A stretch of 64,000 nt of DNA from Campylobacteraceae bacterium. GTDB lineage: Bacteria; Campylobacterota; Campylobacteria; Campylobacterales; Sulfurovaceae. Positions 1-7,661 of this stretch are shown one piece after another; within the stretch, counting starts at the first letter, position 1; each line of letters starts with the position of its first letter. The notes beneath the pieces are model-generated. The model was not told the DNA's origin, made no database searches, and saw only the letters and a program-made list of their open reading frames with translations. The stretch is from NCBI GenBank assembly GCA_027081065.1, contig JALWLW010000008.1:6446-70445 (forward strand). Direction: 5' to 3'. Both the position numbers and the translations under genes were made by a program.

Positions 1-603
1 CCACTCTTCTTCATCCATTTCCATTTTAAAAGAGGTAACAAATTCACCTTTAGCTTCTTGAACACTATAAGGTAAGGTTTCAAATTTTCCATTAGGTAAA
101 GCAATTTTTAATGTTTTAACAACTAAAGCTCTTAACTCTCTTAATACTTTTTCTTCCTTTTCCGGCACATTCATTATTTTTGCCATAGCTTTTGCTGATA
201 ACGTTGAAACAGAAATTGTACTACTTCCTTTTTTTGTATAAATAGACATACTCATTGGTGCAAAAAGTCCAACATTCTCATATTTTTTTGCTAACTCAAG
301 AACAATATCTTTATTATAATAAGTAAAAAGATTATAAACGTCAAAACTCGATTCTTTAAATTGTTTCTTAAATGGTGTATTCATATCTCTATTTGCCGAG
401 ACAATAAAACCTGCTTTTTCAAATACAGCTTGTATTGTTTTAGGTGTTATTTTCCCATCTTTATTATCAACTGTAAAAACACGAACATCACCCTCCTCTT
501 TAACTTCAACTATTTTTGTCTCAACTTTTTTTACTGACTCTTTCGCTTGTATTCCACTTACTAATACTGATGTTAATAGTATTCCTTTAATAATTGCTTT
601 CAT
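1..603 (-). CDS. DUF302 family exported protein (3' end cut off by the window)
   Basis: The frame is open from an ATG at 601-603 to the left edge, giving 201 residues without a stop. The first 20 or so residues form a signal peptide ending near the GIQAKES segment, so the protein is probably periplasmic. From about residue 47 the pattern VFTVDNKDGKITPKTIQAVF, followed by a segment on a single partner Asn/Phe-rich core, resembles DUF302 domains. DUF302 proteins have no settled biochemical role, but they recur beside sulfur-oxidation genes. Here the gene is the last visible member of a run behind soxB, DsrE-like and thioredoxin-like genes, 26 bases after the DsrE gene, so a role in sulfur handling is inferred. 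Family call moderate; function unknown. Confidence 0.6.
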   Translation of the reverse strand, partial: MKAIIKGILLTSVLVSGIQAKESVKKVETKIVEVKEEGDVRVFTVDNKDGKITPKTIQAVFEKAGFIVSANRDMNTPFKKQFKESSFDVYNLFTYYNKDIVLELAKKYENVGLFAPMSMSIYTKKGSSTISVSTLSAKAMAKIMNVPEKEEKVLRELRALVVKTLKIALPNGKFETLPYSVQEAKGEFVTSFKMEMDEEEW

Positions 604-629
604 TGTATTCCTTTTTTAATAAATTTTAA

Positions 630-1079
630 CTATGGTCTTACATAAATATAGCCATCAAGTTGCCGTTCTATAATCTCAACGATTCCAGCTGTCACAACAT
701 CTACATCTTTTAATAGATCTTTTTCTTTAATTTCATATGTTTTCATCGTATTATTACAAGCAATAAACTCTACTGTATCATACATCATTAAAGATTTAAG
801 TCTTTTTTGAATCTCTTTATCAAAGAAATTTGACTCTTTGAGTAGTGATTTGATTCCTTTAGAATAAGCTACTACCACCACATCACACTTGTCAACACCA
901 TAAAACTTAACCACATTAGATACTGATGATAAAACATGAGAGATCTCATTTTCATCAGCTGTAGTAATAGGGAAAACAAATTTTCGTGGGTTTACCATAG
1001 ATGGCTTTGGCTCAGTCAATTCAGTCTCTGCTCCAAGAAAGGAGAATAATACAACTACTAATACCAATAATCTTTTCAT
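630..1079 (-). CDS. Exported DsrE-like protein
   Basis: A 149-residue protein with an N-terminal hydrophobic signal (residues 2-16) followed by a DsrE/DsrF-like alpha/beta domain. The motif VEFIACNNTM at about 103-112 places Cys108 where DsrE-type proteins carry the sulfur-binding cysteine; a second cysteine is Cys65. DsrE-family proteins typically bind or pass sulfane sulfur. The ATG is preceded by AAGGA. It lies 26 bases from the thioredoxin-like gene and the DUF302 gene, behind soxB on the same strand, so it is probably co-expressed with the sox genes and may accept or carry periplasmic sulfur. The sulfur-carrier role is inferred from family and context. Confidence 0.65.
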   Translation of the reverse strand: MKRLLVLVVVLFSFLGAETELTEPKPSMVNPRKFVFPITTADENEISHVLSSVSNVVKFYGVDKCDVVVVAYSKGIKSLLKESNFFDKEIQKRLKSLMMYDTVEFIACNNTMKTYEIKEKDLLKDVDVVTAGIVEIIERQLDGYIYVRP

Positions 1080-1105
1080 CTCTAATCCTTACTATAATTT
1101 AAACG

Positions 1106-1501
1106 CTATACTCTATTATTTAACAAATCCATAAAATCTTTTTTATTCCACGAACCTGGTAATTTTGAAGTAATATTTTCATTTCTATCTACAAAAATAA
1201 ATGTAGGTGTAATTGTTCTTTTCAACTTTAAAGGTAATTCCTCTTTATCTACATTGATATTAACTGTAATAAAGTTTTTGTCTAAAAAAAGTTTAACTTC
1301 ATTATCAGCTAAAACTTCTTTATCCATTTTTGTACAATATTTACAGTTATCTGCCGTAAGTTTTAACATAATGGGTTTGTTATTTTGTTTTGCAAGTTCA
1401 AGGGCTTGTTCATACGTTGTTTTTTCGCTCTCTATAAAAGCTTGTTCTTTTATCATAAAAACTGAACCAAATAAAAAACTAAAGAGTAGTATAATTTTCA
1501 T
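1106..1501 (-). CDS. Exported thioredoxin-like protein (SoxW-like role possible)
   Basis: 131 residues with an N-terminal hydrophobic segment (about 2-16) that should direct it to the periplasm. The thioredoxin-fold active site is the pair Cys53-x-x-Cys56 in the stretch TADNCKYCTKMD, and a cis-proline type TPTFIFVD motif follows at about 97-104. It belongs to the short DUF255/thioredoxin_7-like group rather than classical thioredoxin. Thioredoxins encoded beside sox genes (SoxW) keep the SoxYZ carrier cysteine in an active redox state, and this gene is directly downstream of soxB, so that role is the best guess. It is separated from soxB by a hairpin, so expression may be partly uncoupled. 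Confidence 0.65.
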   Translation of the reverse strand: MKIILLFSFLFGSVFMIKEQAFIESEKTTYEQALELAKQNNKPIMLKLTADNCKYCTKMDKEVLADNEVKLFLDKNFITVNINVDKEELPLKLKRTITPTFIFVDRNENITSKLPGSWNKKDFMDLLNNRV

Positions 1502-1533
1502 ATCTATTTTTCCTAAATCAAATAAATTTTACA

Positions 1534-1554
1534 ATGCCAAATAAAATTTGGCAT
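1534..1554 (-). terminator. Hairpin between soxB and the thioredoxin-like gene
   Basis: A perfect 9-bp inverted repeat, ATGCCAAAT and ATTTGGCAT, with a 3-base loop, lies between the soxB stop and the next gene. On the minus strand it is followed by TGTAAAATTTATTTG, which is only moderately T-rich. It may act as a leaky terminator or as a 3' stabilising structure that sets soxXYZAB transcript levels apart from the downstream genes. Confidence 0.45.
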
Positions 1555-1598
1555 CATAAAAGTCACCTATACTGGTCACTTGTTAAAATTACTTAATG

Positions 1599-3371
1599 TT
1601 ATGAACACTTAGCATCTTTTACAGGACACCCACAATCAAAGTCAAGTACTTTAACATTTGATTCTAATGGAATGTCAATAACTTTCTTTTTACGAATATA
1701 GTCAGCAACCACATCATAAACAGCTGGTGTCTCTTTGTCTAAATTTTTACCAGCACTCTGTAAGTTACCACCCCATGAAGAGACACGATATGTTTTCTTC
1801 AAGTCAATTGGCCTACCACCAATCATAAAATCAGAAATTCTTTTACCAGATTTTGCATCAATGGTAATACTGTAAGTTGCCCCTGTCAAACGACTCATAT
1901 CTCCACCTTGTTGTAAAAGTGGATTTTCATTAAATACGTTGTCAGCAATATCTTCCATAAGATTAGCAATAACAGAACCTTTTAAATCAAAAGTATAAAC
2001 TTCTGGATAAGTAATTGCTGTCATTTCATAAACATTGTCTTTGGTAATTGGGTCACCTGGAAGAACAGTTGTTCCCCATCTATACCCTGGTGTAAATACA
2101 ATGTCAGATTTTACTTTATCTTGAATAGCTTGACCAATTAAAGCATCAAATGTTGAATAAAAAGTATCTCTTTTAAATAAGATATTTTTAGTAGTCCCCA
2201 GTACTTCACCTAACTCTTTGTCGTAAGGTTTATACCATTTAGCAATAAGTTCATCACCAGCTTTATCAGCAGGAACAAGCTTAGAAGCCACAGGAATAAG
2301 TTTAAACTCATAATCTTTTACTTTACCTTTTTCAGCAACAATATCCAGTCTTCCAACATATTTACCATGAGAACCAGCAATTAAGATTACGGTGTCATTG
2401 ATAACAATTGGTTTTGGAGAAGGGTCATGGGTATGACCACTTAGAATAAAGTCTACCCCTGTCACTTTCTTCGCCAACTCTTGGTCAACTGAGAAGCCAT
2501 CATGACTTAATACTACAACAGCATCAACTTTATCTTCTTTTCTAAGTTTATCTACATACTCTTGAAGTGTTTCATGTCTTAATGCAAAACTCCAACCTTC
2601 TGTAAACCTTTTAGGGTTAGCAGTAGAAGTAAATGGAAAAGATTGACCAATAATACCAATCTTAGTTCCACCAACTTCTTTAATCGTATATGGAGGAAAA
2701 ATAAGCTCTTCAAAATCATCTGAGAATGGGTCATTGTCAATAACATTTTGAGAGATAAAATCACCTTTAAACATCTCAATAAGTTCTGCAACACGCTCTT
2801 TACCATAAGTAAACTCCCAATGACCAACCATAACATCTACACCCAAGTAGTTTTGTGCATCTACAATGGCTTCACCTTTAGTGTGAAGTGCTACAGCTGT
2901 TCCTTGCCAAGTATCCCCAGAGTCTAATAAAAGTACATTCTTTTCACCACGCTCTTTTTTAATATGGTCAATCATGGTTTTCATGTGTGAAATTCCACCC
3001 ATTTTACCAAACTTCTTAGCTAAAAGTGCAAAGTCATTATGGGTATCAAAATACTCATCAATCGTTCCCTTTTTAGTTCCATAATAAGCTTGAAATGCAT
3101 CCCCACAAATAAACCCAGGTGTTCCTACTAAGTTTTTAGCAGAGATAAGAGTAGAAGGCTCTCTCCAATAGAGTGGCTTAATGTGTGCATGCATGTCACA
3201 GATATGAAGGATAGTTGCTTTTCCCTTAGCTTTAAACTCCATAATATCTGAAAACGATAATTTTTTAATCTTCTCTTTTGCTGCTTCCCCAGCAAAAAGG
3301 TTTGTACCTGTGGCACTTAGTAAACCTAAAGCACCTGCAAATTGTAAAAAGTCTCTTCTACTAATATCCAT
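1599..3371 (-). CDS. soxB: SoxB thiosulfohydrolase
   Basis: 590 residues, the usual SoxB length. SoxB hydrolyses the sulfone group from thiosulfate bound to the SoxY carrier cysteine, releasing sulfate, in the periplasm. The twin-arginine signal is SRRDFLQFAGALGLL (residues 4-18), so the enzyme is exported folded. Metallophosphatase motifs are visible: the metal-binding D59-M-H61 in HICDMHAHIKPLYWREPS, then LLLDSGDTWQGTA, GHWEFTYG, LSHDGFSVDQ and LSGHTHDP, together supplying the two-metal site. The gene closes the soxXYZAB run, 30 bases after soxA, and has an AGGA ribosome site. No soxCD is nearby; in this group soxCD commonly sits in a second soxZYCD cluster elsewhere. Confidence 0.96.
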   Translation of the reverse strand: MDISRRDFLQFAGALGLLSATGTNLFAGEAAKEKIKKLSFSDIMEFKAKGKATILHICDMHAHIKPLYWREPSTLISAKNLVGTPGFICGDAFQAYYGTKKGTIDEYFDTHNDFALLAKKFGKMGGISHMKTMIDHIKKERGEKNVLLLDSGDTWQGTAVALHTKGEAIVDAQNYLGVDVMVGHWEFTYGKERVAELIEMFKGDFISQNVIDNDPFSDDFEELIFPPYTIKEVGGTKIGIIGQSFPFTSTANPKRFTEGWSFALRHETLQEYVDKLRKEDKVDAVVVLSHDGFSVDQELAKKVTGVDFILSGHTHDPSPKPIVINDTVILIAGSHGKYVGRLDIVAEKGKVKDYEFKLIPVASKLVPADKAGDELIAKWYKPYDKELGEVLGTTKNILFKRDTFYSTFDALIGQAIQDKVKSDIVFTPGYRWGTTVLPGDPITKDNVYEMTAITYPEVYTFDLKGSVIANLMEDIADNVFNENPLLQQGGDMSRLTGATYSITIDAKSGKRISDFMIGGRPIDLKKTYRVSSWGGNLQSAGKNLDKETPAVYDVVADYIRKKKVIDIPLESNVKVLDFDCGCPVKDAKCS

Positions 3372-3401
3372 ATTTATTTCCTATTTTTATCTGATTTTAA
3401 T

Positions 3402-4172
3402 CTATCTTTTAAGTCCTGGAATTTCCACAACTTTTTTGTTTTGCTTTGCTAAATCTGTAATATATACTTCCAATGCAACCATCTCTTTTGAACCAAGAGG
3501 TAAAGGTTCTTGACCAGCATCTCTCATACAAGTACGAGAACGCTCTTGCAAAGTTACTAACTTAGAAAGTGTCATACGATAAGCCGGCCATGTTCCACCT
3601 GTATTTTGTGCACCCATTTCTGGTAACATTTGTGTTCTAAGAATTGTTCCTGGTAATGAATGACATGAGTTACAAGACAATCCTCTGTAGCCTCTCACAC
3701 CCATGTAAAGTTTTTTACCTAAATTAAAAGACTTCTCCATCTCTTTATTTTCTTTTACATCAATGTTAATTGGTAAATCATTTGCTAATGATTTTACATA
3801 GGCCAGAAGGTTAAACATTGCTTCAGAACTTAAAGCATCTTTCTTTTTCCCTTGTTCTGTTTGCATTGCTTGTAAAACTTGGTCTATGCCCACAACATTT
3901 CCCATTTTTTTAATATATCGTGGAAAACCAGCAATATACTCAGCTAATTTTTTTTCATCTACTTCTAAAAACTTTGCCAAAGCAGCTTCATCTCCAAGCT
4001 CTTCAAAAAGTTCCATCCCCTCTTCTACGTTCATATCTGCTGGATTATTCTCTTTTAAATCTTCATACATTTTCTTATCTGCTTCAGACATAGAAAACTG
4101 CTCACCTGCAAGAAGTAAAGCTGTACTAAGAGAAAGACCTAAAAGTACTTTTTTTAATAAAAAGCTATTCAT
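3402..4172 (-). CDS. soxA: SoxA, single-heme cytochrome c subunit of SoxAX
   Basis: 256 residues with a signal peptide (cleavage near residue 22). SoxAX oxidatively joins thiosulfate to SoxY. The C-terminal cytochrome domain has one heme motif, CNSCH at 167-171, and Cys215 in the SRTCMRDAGQ segment is the expected axial ligand cysteine (persulfide in characterised SoxA). The N-terminal domain (about 40-130) has no CXXCH, so this is the monoheme type; di-heme SoxA proteins carry a second site there. It lies 16 bases after soxZ and 30 before soxB in one operon. Confidence 0.95.
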   Translation of the reverse strand: MNSFLLKKVLLGLSLSTALLLAGEQFSMSEADKKMYEDLKENNPADMNVEEGMELFEELGDEAALAKFLEVDEKKLAEYIAGFPRYIKKMGNVVGIDQVLQAMQTEQGKKKDALSSEAMFNLLAYVKSLANDLPINIDVKENKEMEKSFNLGKKLYMGVRGYRGLSCNSCHSLPGTILRTQMLPEMGAQNTGGTWPAYRMTLSKLVTLQERSRTCMRDAGQEPLPLGSKEMVALEVYITDLAKQNKKVVEIPGLKR

Positions 4173-4188
4173 ATTTTATGCCTTCTAC

Positions 4189-4527
4189 TTAAGCTTTTTT
4201 AGGCTTAACTTTTTTGCTCTTAGAGTTTTTCTCACCAAGGTTATCAGTATAGTCAACGGTGATTTTACCTTTTTTCTCAATTTTATATTGAACTGAGAAG
4301 AATGGATCAGCAGAGATTGACTCCCATACCTTCATTTTTGTAAATGGTTCACCATCAAATGAGAAAGTGATATCTTCAATATAGTGTGCTGGTTTAAGCT
4401 TTCCTGTCTCTTTATCTTTTGCCATACCTGTTTCCATTGGGTGTTGTACCATAAAACTAACTTTTACAATATCACCTTCTTTATACTTCTTTGGTTTAAT
4501 TTTTACAATTGCTCTTCTTTTTGCCAT
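4189..4527 (-). CDS. soxZ: SoxZ, partner of the sulfur carrier SoxY
   Basis: 112 residues, a normal SoxZ length, with no signal peptide of its own. SoxZ forms a heterodimer with SoxY and is exported with it through SoxY's Tat signal. The sequence shows the typical SoxZ order: an N-terminal RAIVKIKPKKYKEGDIVKV strand, the VQHPMETG motif near residues 28-35, then an immunoglobulin-like fold ending in a Lys-rich tail. The gene lies between soxY and soxA on the same strand. Confidence 0.94.
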   Translation of the reverse strand: MAKRRAIVKIKPKKYKEGDIVKVSFMVQHPMETGMAKDKETGKLKPAHYIEDITFSFDGEPFTKMKVWESISADPFFSVQYKIEKKGKITVDYTDNLGEKNSKSKKVKPKKA

Positions 4528-4612
4528 CTTTTATCCTTTTAATATATTATTTATTTTTAATATTCGATTAAATCGAACTTACAGCTTTTTTAATGTAAAT
4601 ATATGGTAAAAA

Positions 4613-5104
4613 TTAACCACAACCACCAATAGTTACTTTAACACTTTTTCCAGCCTTCATAAAAGTTCCATCACTTAATCCAACAATTGCTACAACATCT
4701 TGACTCTCTGAAAGTTTAATACGTGAAGCAAATTTAGCTTCTGCATTTTTTGTTGTTAACATAATGTCTGCACATCTAGTATTTGAGTTTTTAGTATTTA
4801 AAATATGAATTGACTTAACATGATCTTTTTCAGTCATTGGACTATCAACAGCTACTTTTACTGGTACAACAGCACCATTTTCAGCAATTTCAGGCACAGT
4901 TAGTTTAACTTTATCAGACTCTTTAAGTTCACTATCTCCAATGATTGCTTTAACAGCAACATCGTATGGCATATCATTTGGACCTTTAACTGTAACCTTT
5001 GCTTCTTCTTTTTTACTCTCTTCTTTTGCAAGTACCATTGTCGGCACAGTTACTACTGCAGCTGATACTGCCATAATATTTTTAATAAAATTTCTTCTTT
5101 CCAT
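4613..5104 (-). CDS. soxY: SoxY, thiosulfate-oxidation sulfur carrier
   Basis: 163 residues. A twin-arginine type signal, ERRNFIKNIMAVSAA, begins the protein. The C-terminus ends in IGGCG, the mobile SoxY arm whose cysteine (Cys162) carries the sulfur intermediates through the Sox cycle. The intervening domain is the usual SoxY immunoglobulin-like fold. The 85-base gap to soxZ is longer than other gaps in this operon but contains no obvious promoter. Partner of the soxZ product; substrate of SoxAX and SoxB. Confidence 0.95.
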   Translation of the reverse strand: MERRNFIKNIMAVSAAVVTVPTMVLAKEESKKEEAKVTVKGPNDMPYDVAVKAIIGDSELKESDKVKLTVPEIAENGAVVPVKVAVDSPMTEKDHVKSIHILNTKNSNTRCADIMLTTKNAEAKFASRIKLSESQDVVAIVGLSDGTFMKAGKSVKVTIGGCG

Positions 5105-5126
5105 TTTTATTCCTTCAATTTTTTAT

Positions 5127-5690
5127 TTATTTTTTAGTTGACTTTTCTTTTTTAGCTTGTATTACATAAGCTGTTAAATCACAAACTTCACTTTCAGTTA
5201 GCATTTTAGAAGTCAAGTTAATTGTCATTGCCGTTGTTTCACTATCAATTCTTGGATCTGCAATCTTTTGATAAACAAATTGAGCATCTCGTACTTTCGT
5301 ATCTATAAAATTTGCTTTATAGTCTGTAAGAGGAGGTCCAACTGTTCCACCACCAATAGCATTTTCAATATTATGACATGCAACACAATTACCATATGCT
5401 TTTACTTCACCATCCTTAGGAGCTTTCATTCCTTTTGGTAAATCAGCTTTTTTATCATTTTTACTATTAAGATTGTGAAACATATATTCACCTCTAGCAA
5501 TACGTTCCAAGCTATCAAGTTTGCAATCTTTTGGCATTGTAAATTTTGTAGGTCCAGGGATTAAATCATCTTTAACTATTTTACTAGCATCAGGCATCTC
5601 ATATGCTTTTGTAAGATCAGTTGCATAAACTGCAGAAACAGTTAATAATGCAAAAGAAATTAAAGCAAATGGTCTAATACTTTTGTTCAT
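5127..5690 (-). CDS. soxX: SoxX, cytochrome c subunit of SoxAX
   Basis: 187 residues with an N-terminal signal peptide (hydrophobic 7-23). One heme c motif, CVACH at 102-106, is followed by a GGGTVGPPLTDY loop typical of SoxX; a methionine in the TAMTINLTSKM stretch is the probable sixth ligand. SoxX accepts electrons as SoxA conjugates thiosulfate to SoxY and hands them to the respiratory chain. First gene of soxXYZAB, with AAGGAG seven bases before the ATG. The operon promoter must lie in the 164 bases upstream, which hold an 11-bp tandem repeat. Confidence 0.93.
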   Translation of the reverse strand: MNKSIRPFALISFALLTVSAVYATDLTKAYEMPDASKIVKDDLIPGPTKFTMPKDCKLDSLERIARGEYMFHNLNSKNDKKADLPKGMKAPKDGEVKAYGNCVACHNIENAIGGGTVGPPLTDYKANFIDTKVRDAQFVYQKIADPRIDSETTAMTINLTSKMLTESEVCDLTAYVIQAKKEKSTKK

Positions 5691-5720
5691 CTAAACTCCT
5701 TACGTCTTTTTTCGAGTTGT

Positions 5721-5765
5721 ATGATAACGTAGAAGTGTAAAAAAAGTGTAAAAAAAGTGTAAAAA
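5721..5765 (-). promoter_or_regulatory. Candidate sox promoter with 11-bp tandem repeat
   Basis: On the plus strand GTGTAAAAAAA occurs twice without change (5735-5745, 5746-5756) and a third, shorter copy GTGTAAAAA follows (5757-5765), all 11 bp apart. Read on the minus strand these are TTTTTTTACAC units 45-75 bases upstream of the soxX start, covering the place of a -35 box; a -10-like TATCAT lies at 5726-5721. Direct repeats of about 11 bp are the usual binding mode of OmpR-family regulators, and such a regulator is encoded next door. T-rich periodic stretches also replace the -35 box in many Campylobacterota promoters, so this could be basal promoter structure. Confidence 0.5.
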
Positions 5766-5854
5766 TGTTGAAAATTATGAGGTTTTTTATTATAAAAAAT
5801 TATTTATTAGTATTTTAATAGATAATTTTTAATTATTTAAGTCAAATAAATCAA

Positions 5855-7012
5855 TTATTTTGATTTTGGAAAAGTATACTGAAAAAGACTACCTTCATTA
5901 ACTTTTGAGTCTACATGAAGTAAAATACCTTCTTCATCAATGATTTCTTTCACAATATTTAGTCCAATACCAAATCCACCTTTGGTTTGATTTTCTCTGT
6001 AGTACCTCGAAAATATTTTTTTTAGATCATCAATACCTATCCCATAATCTTGAACAGAAAAAATTATATGTTCTTTTTCTTCGTAAAGCTTTACCTTTAT
6101 GATATTGTCATCATAGGAATATTTAATGGCATTAGAAATGGTGTTATCCACAATTCTCTGTAATTTTGTCTTAGAGAAATGATAATATAAACCAGAACTA
6201 ATCTCTGTTTGAATTTTTATATGCTTTAAATTTGCAATACCTTTAAAATAATCTATTCTATTTTGAATAAAGTCAGATAAATCTATTTTTTTAATTGTAT
6301 GGTTCACTTTTCCTTGTTTAATAAGATAGTCCATATCATCATAAATAGTTGCTAATGTCTTAGAGGCTGATTTCATACGTTGTAAATATTTATTGTCACC
6401 ATATTTATTAGCAAAAAGATCAGCATTAATATTAATAATACTAAGAGGTGTATTAATCTCATGCATTGAATCTTTAATAAAATTATCTAACTTATGATTA
6501 ATCTCTTCAAATGGACGAGAGAAATTTTTAAATAAACGAAACGACAAAATAAATAATATAAGTGAAATGGCTAATAAAATTAACAGTGCCAAAGCATAGA
6601 TATCATTAGCACGATGTACTGTTGAAACCAATAAATATTTAGAGTCAAAATAATACTTGTCTGGCAAAGGATAAATCATATAATAATTATTCCCCTCTAT
6701 ATGAAAACCAATCGAAAAAACTGAAGGTTCAAACTTTAATGTTGAAAATATAACTTTATGATTTTCACCATAAAGTGCTGTATCAAACTCTTTATACCTA
6801 GGAAAAATATAAACTTTATCTTTATTATCATATTTATCCATTGCCAAAATAACACGTTTTACTTGTACATTAAGTGAAGATTTCACTTTAGCTTTGTCAA
6901 TTTCTAAAAGCATGGTCAAGTACACTATTAATGGTACAACTAATATTATTGCTAAAATAAATGTATATTTTATAGCATAGGTTCGTGCAAAACTTTCCGA
7001 ATCAAAGGTCAA
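5855..7012 (-). CDS. Sensor histidine kinase
   Basis: 385 residues with a TTG start that overlaps the end of the response regulator gene by 11 bases; no other in-frame start lies ahead of the first membrane helix. Two membrane helices (about 14-34 and 138-160) enclose a periplasmic domain of roughly 100 residues. The phosphoacceptor is His184 in DSMHEINTPLSI. The ATPase domain shows an N-box (VDNTISNAIKYS), DYGIGID and GGFGIGLNIV. There is no recognisable HAMP or PAS domain. It is the last gene of a three-gene module directly upstream of the sox operon, so control of sulfur oxidation genes is a reasonable inference; the signal is unknown. Confidence 0.88.
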   Translation of the reverse strand: MTFDSESFARTYAIKYTFILAIILVVPLIVYLTMLLEIDKAKVKSSLNVQVKRVILAMDKYDNKDKVYIFPRYKEFDTALYGENHKVIFSTLKFEPSVFSIGFHIEGNNYYMIYPLPDKYYFDSKYLLVSTVHRANDIYALALLILLAISLILFILSFRLFKNFSRPFEEINHKLDNFIKDSMHEINTPLSIININADLFANKYGDNKYLQRMKSASKTLATIYDDMDYLIKQGKVNHTIKKIDLSDFIQNRIDYFKGIANLKHIKIQTEISSGLYYHFSKTKLQRIVDNTISNAIKYSYDDNIIKVKLYEEKEHIIFSVQDYGIGIDDLKKIFSRYYRENQTKGGFGIGLNIVKEIIDEEGILLHVDSKVNEGSLFQYTFPKSK

Positions 7013-7661
7013 TGCTGTACCCTACCCCTCGTGCATTTTTTATAAAATTATCCCCAAGTTTTTTACGTAAGCTTCCTACTTGCATACGAATATTTGTCGG
7101 GTCAATCCATTCTCCCCATACCTTTTCCCAAAACATTTCATAGGTCACAATCGAACCTCTATTTTTAATAAGGAGTTCCAATAACTTAGTTTCTGTTTTA
7201 CTTAAAGTAATAACTTCTGAATTAACAGAGAGTTGCATTTTTTTAGTATCATAAATATAATCAAGCCCTAACTCTATAATATTTTCAGAAGAAGAGAAAC
7301 AATAGATTTTAATAACCTGTTCAACCCTTAATTTTAACTCTGCTAAATCAAAAGGCTTACGAATATAGTCACAACATCCTGAAGAGTACCCATGGGTTAA
7401 ATCTTCAATATTATTTAAAGAAGTAATAAAAATAGCTGGTACAGTCACCTCTGCTTCTCTTAACACTTCCAAGAGCTCAAAACCATTAAGCTTTCCATGA
7501 ACATTTACATCCAATAAAAGTAAATCATAACTTGTCTCATAAATAGAATCAAGTGCTTGTTCCGAATTAGTAAAACTTGTTACCTCATAACCAGAGTCAA
7601 CCAAATACTCTTCCATTGAATCACCTAATGCTTTTTCATCTTCTAAAATAAGTATTTTCAT
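7002..7661 (-). CDS. OmpR-family response regulator
   Basis: 219 residues: a receiver domain (1-115) with acidic pocket E7/D8, phosphoacceptor Asp51 (LLLLDVNVHG) and conserved Thr/Lys in the FITS and RKPFD segments, followed by a winged-helix DNA-binding domain (about 125-219) ending in RGVGYSIDL. Its start overlaps the upstream stop by four bases (ATGA) and its end overlaps the kinase start, so all three products are made together. OmpR-type regulators usually bind tandem repeats of about 11 bp; such repeats lie 1.3 kb away, upstream of soxX. Confidence 0.92.
   Translation of the reverse strand: MKILILEDEKALGDSMEEYLVDSGYEVTSFTNSEQALDSIYETSYDLLLLDVNVHGKLNGFELLEVLREAEVTVPAIFITSLNNIEDLTHGYSSGCCDYIRKPFDLAELKLRVEQVIKIYCFSSSENIIELGLDYIYDTKKMQLSVNSEVITLSKTETKLLELLIKNRGSIVTYEMFWEKVWGEWIDPTNIRMQVGSLRKKLGDNFIKNARGVGYSIDL

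Noticed and set aside
5735..5765. Possible CRISPR-like or phase-variable repeat upstream of soxX
   Set aside because: Units are 11 bp without spacers and lie outside coding sequence at a promoter position; regulator binding or core promoter structure explains them better.
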